A stretch of 64,000 bases of DNA from Lichenibacterium dinghuense (GTDB lineage Bacteria > Pseudomonadota > Alphaproteobacteria > Rhizobiales > Beijerinckiaceae). Every line of letters starts with the position of its first letter. The first letter of the stretch is position 1. The position numbers and the translations under genes were made by a program. Location: the NCBI RefSeq assembly GCF_021730615.1, contig NZ_JAJLMN010000001.1, positions 2,429,501 through 2,493,500 on the forward strand, given 5' to 3'. A model generated the notes under the pieces. It did no database searches. It was given only the letters and a program-made list of their open reading frames with translations, and was not told the DNA's origin. Shown here piece after piece: positions 58,127-64,000 of this stretch.

Positions 58127-58941
58127 CCGAAGGGCACCACCCGGTTGTCGACGTCGTGGCCGATGTCGGCCCGCCCGAGCCAGGGGATGCCGGAGCGCTC
58201 GCACCAGAAGCGCGCGACCGCCTCCTCGTCGAGCCCGAAGTCGGGGTCGTTGGGCGGCACCGCGCTGCAGCGGCCGAGCCGGATGCCGGCCACGCGGCGG
58301 ATGCCGGGGTTGCCGGTGACGTGGCAGAAGGCGCGGTCGATCCGGTACATGTGCTCGGACACCTCCTCCAGCATCAGCACGTGGCCGTCGAGGTCGGGCT
58401 GCAGGGCCGTGCCGAGCAGCTGGCTCAGGATGGTGAGGTTGAAGGCCGCCGCCTTCACGCCCGGCCGGAGCGACGGCTCCAGCGCGCCCGCATCGCGCGC
58501 GACGAGCCAGCGGAGCGCGCGGGCGGCGGCGCGCTCGCCCCCGTCCCGCATCGCGTCCTGCGCCACGGGGCCGTGCGCCGCCCCCGTGCAGCCCGCGCCG
58601 TAGAGCCCGGCCAGCAGCGTGCCGCAGTCGCTGTAGCCGAGGAAGGTCTTTCCGCGGGCGGCGGGCGACAAACCCGCCAGCACGTCCTCCGCGATGCGGC
58701 AGGAGCCGTAGCCGCCCCGGCCGAACCACACGGCGTCGACCTCCGGGTCGTTGGCGACCTCGATCAGGGCCGCGGCGCGGGCCGCGTCGTCGCCGGCGAA
58801 GTGGCCGTGGCGCAGGAAGCACTGCGGATGGAAGGCGATGTCGGGCGGCGCCTCGGGGAAGAGCGCGGCCGCGACGGCGCGGACGCGCTCGGGCACCTCG
58901 GGCGACATCGACGACGCGGGCGCCACCACGGCGATCCTCAT
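58123..58941 (-). CDS. LD-carboxypeptidase (peptidase S66, LdcA/MccF-like)
   Basis: 272 residues. The S66 nucleophile Ser104 is in LGYSDCG, the other catalytic residues Glu in LEEVSEHMYRIDRAF and His in DIGHDVDN. DAVWFGRGGYGSCRI is the family's oxyanion block. It trims the terminal D-alanine from peptidoglycan tetrapeptides in recycling. It is slightly shorter than LdcA (about 300). Near, and divergent from, an Mpl-type ligase. Confidence 0.88.
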   Translation of the reverse strand: MRIAVVAPASSMSPEVPERVRAVAAALFPEAPPDIAFHPQCFLRHGHFAGDDAARAAALIEVANDPEVDAVWFGRGGYGSCRIAEDVLAGLSPAARGKTFLGYSDCGTLLAGLYGAGCTGAAHGPVAQDAMRDGGERAAARALRWLVARDAGALEPSLRPGVKAAAFNLTILSQLLGTALQPDLDGHVLMLEEVSEHMYRIDRAFCHVTGNPGIRRVAGIRLGRCSAVPPNDPDFGLDEEAVARFWCERSGIPWLGRADIGHDVDNRVVPFG

Positions 58942-59097
58942 GCCTCACCGCCTCCCCGACGAACCGCGACAGAACCACCCTGCTCAGGACTGTGTTAAGG
59001 AGCGGTCGACGGGCCCGCAACGCGCCCGGCCCGCTCCGGCCCCCCGGCGCCCACGCCTCGCGTTGCGCCGCAGCGGAGCCGCCTGTAGCGTCGCACC

Positions 59098-60507
59098 ATG
59101 ACCGGACCCCGACCCTACTTCTTCTGCGGCATCGGCGGCAGCGGCATGAGCCCGCTGGCCGCCATCGTGAGGGCGCGCGGCGCCCGCGTCGCGGGCTCGG
59201 ACCGCTCGCGCGACCAGGGGCGCACGCCGGAGAAGTTCGCGGCCCTGGAGGCGCGCGGCTTCACGCTGTTCCCGCAGGACGGCAGCGGCCTCACCTCGGC
59301 GGACCAGATCCTGGTCGTGTCGGCCGCCGTGGAGGACACCGTGCCCGACGTCGTGGCGGCCCGCCGCGCCGGCGCCTCGATCGTCACGCGGCCCGAGCTG
59401 CTGTCCGAACTGTTCAACGCCGCTGGGCTGCGGGTGGGCGTCGCGGGCACCAGCGGCAAGTCCACCACCACCGGCATGATCGGCCTGATCCTCCACCGCG
59501 CCGGGCTCGACCCCACCGTGATGAACGGCGCCGAGATGAAGGACTTCGCCGGCCCCGACGGCGCCGCGCCCTCCGCCGTGGTGGGGGCCGGAGAGGCCTT
59601 CGTCAGCGAGGTCGACGAGAGCGACGGCTCGATCCGGCTCTACGCGCCCTCGGTGGCGGTGGTGAACAACATGTCGCTCGACCACAAGCCCATGGACGAG
59701 CTGCGCCCGCTGTTCCTCGGCTTCGTGGCCCGCGCCGAGCGCGCCGTGCTCAACCTCGACAACGACGAGACGGCGGCGCTGGCGCGCGAGGCCGGCGAGC
59801 GCGCCTTCACCTACAGCCTGCGCGACCCCGCGGCCGACCTCCGCGCCGAGGCGCCGCGCTTCCGGCCCGACGGCGTCGACTTCGCGGTGACGCTCGCGGC
59901 CCGCGCCGGGCGGCCCGCCGCCACGGCCTCCGTGTCGCTCGCCGTGCCGGGGCTCCACAACGTGTCGAACGCGCTCGCAGCGCTGGCCGCCGCGCTGGCC
60001 TGCGGGGTGCCGCTCGGCGAGGCCGCGGCGGCGCTCGGCGGCTTCTCGGGCATCCGGCGGCGGCTCGACGTGGTCGGCACCGCGGGCGGCGTCACCGTGA
60101 TCGACGACTTCGCCCACAACCCCGACAAGATCGCGGCCACGCTCCAAACGCTGCACGCCTTCCCGGGGCGGCTGCTGGTGATGTTCCAGCCGCACGGCTA
60201 CGGGCCGCTCCGGCTGATGGGCGACGACCTCGCGGCCGGCTTCGCGGCCGGCCTCGCCGCGGACGACGTGCTCGTGATGCCCGAGCCGGTGTATTTCGGC
60301 GGCACGGTCGACCGGTCGGTCGGCAGCCGCGCCGTGGCGGAGCGGATCGCGGCGGCGGGGCGGCGGGCCGAGGCCCTGGCGGACCGCGCCGCCTGCGGGG
60401 CGCGGCTCACGGCGCTGGCGCGGCCCGGCGACCGGATCGTGGTGATGGGCGCGCGCGACGACACGCTGTCGGTCTTCGCGCGCGGGCTGCTGGAGCGGCT
60501 CGGCTGA
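59098..60507 (+). CDS. mpl: UDP-N-acetylmuramate peptide ligase Mpl-type (Mur ligase)
   Basis: 469 residues. [20 protein letters not shown] at the N-terminus is the MurC/Mpl nucleotide-binding domain; ATP P-loop GTSGKSTTT at residues 117-125; VDESDGSIR and [13 protein letters not shown] follow. [13 protein letters not shown] is typical of Mpl rather than MurC. Mpl rejoins recycled tripeptide to UDP-MurNAc. With LD-carboxypeptidase next door it completes a recycling route. Its stop abuts the APC permease stop. Confidence 0.85.
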   Translation: MTGPRPYFFCGIGGSGMSPLAAIVRARGARVAGSDRSRDQGRTPEKFAALEARGFTLFPQDGSGLTSADQILVVSAAVEDTVPDVVAARRAGASIVTRPELLSELFNAAGLRVGVAGTSGKSTTTGMIGLILHRAGLDPTVMNGAEMKDFAGPDGAAPSAVVGAGEAFVSEVDESDGSIRLYAPSVAVVNNMSLDHKPMDELRPLFLGFVARAERAVLNLDNDETAALAREAGERAFTYSLRDPAADLRAEAPRFRPDGVDFAVTLAARAGRPAATASVSLAVPGLHNVSNALAALAAALACGVPLGEAAAALGGFSGIRRRLDVVGTAGGVTVIDDFAHNPDKIAATLQTLHAFPGRLLVMFQPHGYGPLRLMGDDLAAGFAAGLAADDVLVMPEPVYFGGTVDRSVGSRAVAERIAAAGRRAEALADRAACGARLTALARPGDRIVVMGARDDTLSVFARGLLERLG

Positions 60508-61959
60508 TCAGCCCGCGCCGCCCTCCCGCAGCCGCGAATGGCGGCGGCCGTAGCCGAAATAGACCGCGAAGCCGATCCCGAGCCACACCACCAGCCGCGC
60601 CCAGGTGAGGAGCGGCAGGCCGGCCATCAGCACGAGGCAGCACAGGATGCCGAGCCCCGGCAGCACCGGCACGGCCGGGCAGCGGAACGGGCGCTCGGCC
60701 TCCGGGTCGGTGCGGCGCAGCCGGACCACCGCGAAGCACACGAGCCCGAAGGCCAGCAGCGTGCCGATCGACACCATCTCGCCGAGCACGTCGATCGGCA
60801 CCAGCGCCGCCACGGCCGCCACGGCGGCGCCGATGGCGAACTGGCTCACCAGCGGCGTCTTGAAGCGCGGGTGGAGGCGGCCGAAGATCTCCGGCAGCAG
60901 CCCGTCCCGCGCCATGGTGGTGAAGATGCGGCTCTGCCCGTAGAGCAGCACCAGCATGACGGTGGTGAGGCCAGCGAGCGCGCCGAGCTTCACCGGCAGC
61001 GACAGCCACGCGCGGCCGATGGCGTCGACGCCCCTGGCGATGGGGTCCGCGACGTTCAGCTCCGCGAAGGGCACGAGGCCGGTCAGCACCGCCGCGACCG
61101 CGACGTAGAGCAGCGTGCAGACCAGCAGCGAGCCGAGGATGCCGATCGGCATGTCGCGCTGCGGGCGCTTCGCTTCCCCGGCGGCGGTCGACACGGCGTC
61201 GAAGCCGATGAAGGCGAAGAACACCACGGACGCGCCGCGCAGCACCCCGCTCGCGCCGAAATGGCCGAAGGCCCCGTCGTTCGGCGGCAGGAAGGGGTGC
61301 CAGTGCGCGGGGTCGAGGCTGAAGGCGCCGAAGCCGACGAACAGCGCCACGACGGCGAGCTTCACCGCCACCATGGCGTTGTTGAAGCGCGACGACTCCG
61401 TGGTGCCCACGGCGAGCAGCGCCGTGATGGCGAGCACGATCCCCGCGGCCGGCAGGTTGACGAGGCCCGCCGCGTGCGAGCCGTCCGGCAGGGCGACGTC
61501 GGCGCCGGGCGCGGCGGCGAGGCGCGGCGGCAACGCGATCCCGGCCTGCCCGAGCAGGCTGACCGCGTAGCCCGACCAGCCCACCGCCACGGTGGCGGCG
61601 CCCGCCGCATATTCGAGGATGAGGTCCCAGCCGACGATCCAGGCGAAGACCTCGCCCAGCGTCGCGTAGGTGTAGCTGTAGCTCGACCCGCAGACGGGCA
61701 GCATGGCGGCGAGCTCGGCGTAGCACAGGCCCACGAAGGCGCAGGCGACGCCCCCGAGCACGAAGGACAGCATCACGGCCGGCCCGGCGTAGCGCGCCGC
61801 CGCCGTGCCGGTGAGCACGAAGATGCCGGCGCCCACGATGGCGCCGATGCCCATGGCGGTGATGCTCCAGGGCCCGAGCGTCTTCTTCAGCGCCTGCGCG
61901 CCGCCGTCGTCCGCCATGTCGACGAGGCCCTTGCGCGCCGTGAGGCCCTGGATCGACAT
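60508..61959 (-). CDS. Amino acid permease of the APC family (cationic amino acid transporter type)
   Basis: 483 residues, about twelve to fourteen membrane helices. GPWSITAMGIGAIVGAGIFVLTGTAA is the APC N-terminal substrate loop, and MLPVCGSSYSYTYATLGEVFAWIVGWDLILEYA (in part) continues it. VPIDVLGEMVSIGTLLAFGLVC near residue 400. It resembles YfnA/CAT proteins with broad amino acid use. The stop codon TGA meets the mpl TGA in a TGATCA palindrome with no gap. Confidence 0.9.
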   Translation of the reverse strand: MSIQGLTARKGLVDMADDGGAQALKKTLGPWSITAMGIGAIVGAGIFVLTGTAAARYAGPAVMLSFVLGGVACAFVGLCYAELAAMLPVCGSSYSYTYATLGEVFAWIVGWDLILEYAAGAATVAVGWSGYAVSLLGQAGIALPPRLAAAPGADVALPDGSHAAGLVNLPAAGIVLAITALLAVGTTESSRFNNAMVAVKLAVVALFVGFGAFSLDPAHWHPFLPPNDGAFGHFGASGVLRGASVVFFAFIGFDAVSTAAGEAKRPQRDMPIGILGSLLVCTLLYVAVAAVLTGLVPFAELNVADPIARGVDAIGRAWLSLPVKLGALAGLTTVMLVLLYGQSRIFTTMARDGLLPEIFGRLHPRFKTPLVSQFAIGAAVAAVAALVPIDVLGEMVSIGTLLAFGLVCFAVVRLRRTDPEAERPFRCPAVPVLPGLGILCCLVLMAGLPLLTWARLVVWLGIGFAVYFGYGRRHSRLREGGAG

Positions 61960-62051
61960 GGTGATCTCCTTCGCGGGAGATCATCGGGCGCCGGGCGCGG
62001 ATCGCCAACCGGTTTCGCGCCGCGCCCGGCCGACCGCCTCGGGCCGGGGCG

Positions 62052-63125
62052 TCACTTCCCCGGCGGCGGCAGGTCCAGCGCGAACAGGTCGTGGCCGATC
62101 GCCAGCGCGCGCGTGCCGCCGTCCGGCAGGGGCAGGAAGCGGATCTTGTTGGTCGACAGGCCCATGTGGGCGGGGTGCCACGTGTCGCCGCCGTCGAGCG
62201 TCTCGTAGCCGCCGGTGGCGCCGCCCACCCAGCCGCGCCGCTCGTCCAGGAAGGCGATGCCGTAGGGGATCCAGCCGTGGTCCGTCGTCACAACCTGCTT
62301 GCGCCAGTGCTCGCCGCCGTCCTCCGTCTTGACCACGTAGCCCCGCGCCTCGGTGGCCGGCGCCCCGTAGCTCATGATCGTGGCGTAGCCGACGCGCGCG
62401 CTCGGGAAGGCGAGCTTCCAATCGTTGTCGCCGGCGCGGGGCGAGTCGAACACCGCGCGCCACGTGTCGCCGCCGTCGGTGGTCTTCAGGATGCGGGCGT
62501 GGGCCACGCCCTCGTCGGACGCGGAAGCGCCGGCGATGAAGCCGGTCTTCTCGTCCACGAAGTGGATGTCGAGGATCATGCCCGTCACGGCGCCCATGTC
62601 GCGCGCCGTGAAGGTGGCGCCGCCGTCGAGCGAGGTCATCATCCCGGCCGGCCCGCCGACGCGGCCCCCGGCCCGCACGGCCGCGACGCGGCCGTCGACC
62701 TTCAGCACGTCGATGGCGCAGATTCCGGTGACGGGCGGCCCGGTGACCGGCGCCACCGGCGTCCAGCGGCTGCCGCCGTCGTGGGTGACGAAGAGCGGGC
62801 GCGGGTCGGTGACGCCGTCGAAGTAGCCGGGGCCCACGTTGCCCATGAAGCCGGTGTCGGCGTCGACCATGTCGAGCGCCCGCACGTAGGTGCCGGGGTG
62901 GTGCCACACGGGGCGCCAGTGGGCGCCGGCGTCGTCGGTGCGGAACACCCGGCCGGTGCCGTTGCCGTAGAGTCCGACGGTGGGCGTGCCGAAGGCCAGC
63001 GCGTCCTGCTTGTTGTTGAGCCGGTAGGGCTCGGTCGGCACGAGCCGCCAGGCGGGCTCGGCCGCGGCCGTGCCGGCGACGAGCAGCGCGAGGGCCGCGC
63101 CGAGGAGGGCGGTCCGGATCGACAT
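62052..63125 (-). CDS. Secreted YCF48/BNR-repeat beta-propeller protein
   Basis: 357 residues with signal peptide (TALLGAALALLVAGTAAAEP). Five or more repeats carry the BNR-like S/T-x-D-G-G-x-x-W: FRTDDAGAHWRPV, VTHDGGSRWTPV, TSLDGGATFTA, KTTDGGDTWRAV, KTEDGGEHWRK and ETLDGGDTWHPA. Such beta-propellers resemble the photosystem II assembly factor YCF48. Bacterial roles include binding of glycans or proteins; target unknown. Confidence 0.82.
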   Translation of the reverse strand: MSIRTALLGAALALLVAGTAAAEPAWRLVPTEPYRLNNKQDALAFGTPTVGLYGNGTGRVFRTDDAGAHWRPVWHHPGTYVRALDMVDADTGFMGNVGPGYFDGVTDPRPLFVTHDGGSRWTPVAPVTGPPVTGICAIDVLKVDGRVAAVRAGGRVGGPAGMMTSLDGGATFTARDMGAVTGMILDIHFVDEKTGFIAGASASDEGVAHARILKTTDGGDTWRAVFDSPRAGDNDWKLAFPSARVGYATIMSYGAPATEARGYVVKTEDGGEHWRKQVVTTDHGWIPYGIAFLDERRGWVGGATGGYETLDGGDTWHPAHMGLSTNKIRFLPLPDGGTRALAIGHDLFALDLPPPGK

Positions 63126-63205
63126 GGCGGCGGACCTCCCCGCGGGCGGGCGGCGTCTGAGCCCGACCCAGTGAACGCCGCCGGGGCGGAGCGGGTTCGG
63201 CCGCC

Positions 63206-63451
63206 TCAGGCCTGCATGCCGATGGCCTGCAGGTAGAGCTCCAGGATCTCCTCCTCCTCGCGGCGCTTGTCCTGGTCCTGCTTGCGGATGGACACGATCT
63301 TGCGGATGATCTTGACGTCGTAGCCGGTGCCCTTGGCTTCCGCGTAGACGTCCTTGATCTCGTCGGACACGGTCTTCTTGTCCTCCTCCAAGCGCTCGAT
63401 GCGCTCGATGAAGGCCATCAGGTGACCGGCCTCGATGGAGTTGGTGCTCAT
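63206..63451 (-). CDS. gapR: GapR (DUF2312) nucleoid-associated protein
   Basis: 81 residues. HLMAFIERIERLEEDKKTVSDEIKDVYAEAKGTGYDVKIIRKIVSIRKQDQDKRREEEEILELYL (in part) covers the whole DUF2312 coiled-coil domain. In Caulobacter GapR binds overtwisted DNA ahead of replication and transcription and is essential. It lies before a regulator gene on the same strand with 201 bp between; that gap holds a palindromic hairpin and a TTAACC patch. Confidence 0.95.
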   Translation of the reverse strand: MSTNSIEAGHLMAFIERIERLEEDKKTVSDEIKDVYAEAKGTGYDVKIIRKIVSIRKQDQDKRREEEEILELYLQAIGMQA

Positions 63452-63599
63452 CTCGTCATCCGTGGAACTTCGATCCTGCCGCGGCGCGCCCCCTCGAAGC
63501 CGGTGGGCCGACCGGATGTGTCATCCGTCCGGGTCGGACCGCGGGCGGGCGCCCACCGTCGGCGCCTGATAGGGCGTTCAGGTTGGGATAACCTTAACG

Positions 63600-63623
63600 G
63601 CCCGCGGAAGCGATCCCGCGGGC
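63600..63623 (-). terminator. Hairpin downstream of PAS-HTH gene
   Basis: GCCCGCGG and CCGCGGGC-type arms form an eight-base stem with an eight-base loop, 30 bases after the stop of the leftward regulator gene. No U-run, so termination is uncertain. Confidence 0.4.
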
Positions 63624-63652
63624 GCCGGGGCGCATCCCGTCCCGCTCCTGCG

Positions 63653-64000
63653 TCAGCGGCTGATCCAGGTCACCCCGTCCACGGTGCGGAACGACACGCC
63701 GCCGGTCTGCAGCGCGCGCCGCACGGCCTCGGCCTTGCTCGGGCGCGTCGTGCCCTCGCTGCCGTCCTCCATGCGCTTGATCGTCGACACGGAGACGCCG
63801 GAGGCCTGCGCGAGCTGCGCCAGCGACCAGTCGAGCAGCCCGCGGGCGCCGCGGATCTGCGCGCCCGTCAGGGTCGTCACCTCGTCGCTGCCCGCCTCGC
63901 CCACCACGGGGCGGTGGTGCTCGTCGATCGGCAGCAGCACGCCCTGCCATTCCCGGATCGCGCCCGTCGCGTCGCGCACCGGCGCGCTGCGGGCGTTGTA
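63653..64000 (-). CDS. PAS-linked helix-turn-helix (XRE-like) regulator, partial
   Basis: The reading frame runs off the right window edge, so only the C-terminal 115 residues are seen. It starts with YNARSAPVRDATGAIREWQGVLLPID, the end of a PAS/PAC domain, then TGAQIRGARGLLDWSLAQLAQASGVSVSTIKRMED, an HTH of the XRE type (excerpts). A GTG at 63979 is inside the PAC block and is not the start. Sensed signal unknown. Downstream of it is gapR. Confidence 0.75.
   Translation of the reverse strand, partial: YNARSAPVRDATGAIREWQGVLLPIDEHHRPVVGEAGSDEVTTLTGAQIRGARGLLDWSLAQLAQASGVSVSTIKRMEDGSEGTTRPSKAEAVRRALQTGGVSFRTVDGVTWISR

Overview
The window is a very GC-rich stretch of bacterial chromosome, apparently around 70% GC. 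It carries alphaproteobacterial hallmarks: GapR, EipA/DUF1134, HemJ, the hpf-ptsN pair, recA next to alaS, Bradyrhizobium/Methylobacterium-type flagellin, and hemE beside the PPSR regulator gene. The best placement is Hyphomicrobiales (Rhizobiales), possibly near Methylobacteriaceae/Beijerinckiaceae; the family is inference. Most genes are housekeeping or metabolic, and accessory DNA forms small islands.

Layout. 0-8 kb: a radical-SAM SPL-family protein, an NDUFAF5-like methyltransferase, ptsN and hpf, then ribD-ribA and a large hybrid histidine kinase in an overlapping operon, closed by a pair of REP-like palindromes. 8-16 kb: LysR regulator and trxB, a 2OG-Fe(II) oxygenase, an FAD/NAD(P)-binding protein, an L,D-transpeptidase lipoprotein, a DUF2254 membrane protein and a CDF metal exporter. 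16-24 kb: two tandem secreted paralogues of unknown function, a NUDIX/PhzF pair, dps, pyridoxal kinase, an MBOAT/SGNH-like acylation pair and ilvC. 24-25 kb: two back-to-back type II toxin-antitoxin loci (ParDE-like, and VapBC with a degenerate PIN domain). 25-30 kb: two membrane proteins, then hemJ-hemE, a roughly 530 bp gene-free region that looks like the chromosomal replication origin, and the PPSR gene. 30-38 kb: a methyltransferase, a tandem glycine riboswitch in front of dadA, an MgtC-like protein, obgE, a ClpP/crotonase-like small protein, a coiled-coil membrane protein and eipA.

38-42 kb: a short, less GC-rich cassette with a DUF4258-like protein and a Shedu-type (DUF4263) nuclease-like protein, then a kinase/class III aminotransferase pair (probable phospho-lyase pathway), a shrunken slyX remnant and a flagellin gene. 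43-51 kb: rpsD, a Panacea (SocA/DUF4065) toxin-antitoxin pair, recA with a LexA-like operator, an IS701-like insertion sequence with clear terminal inverted repeats, a 5 bp target duplication and a passenger gene, and alaS. 51-56 kb: a PilZ-like protein and yejE-yejB-yejA without yejF. 56-57 kb: a decayed locus of frameshifted DCC protein, TauE/SafE tail and LysR fragments. 57-64 kb: a peptidoglycan-recycling set (LD-carboxypeptidase and GNAT facing an Mpl-type ligase), an APC amino acid permease, a YCF48-like secreted protein, gapR and the end of a PAS-HTH regulator cut by the window edge.

No tRNA, rRNA or CRISPR array was recognised. The strongest leads for new biology are the origin candidate, the riboswitch-dadA unit, the passenger gene inside the insertion sequence, the Panacea pair and the Shedu-like cassette.
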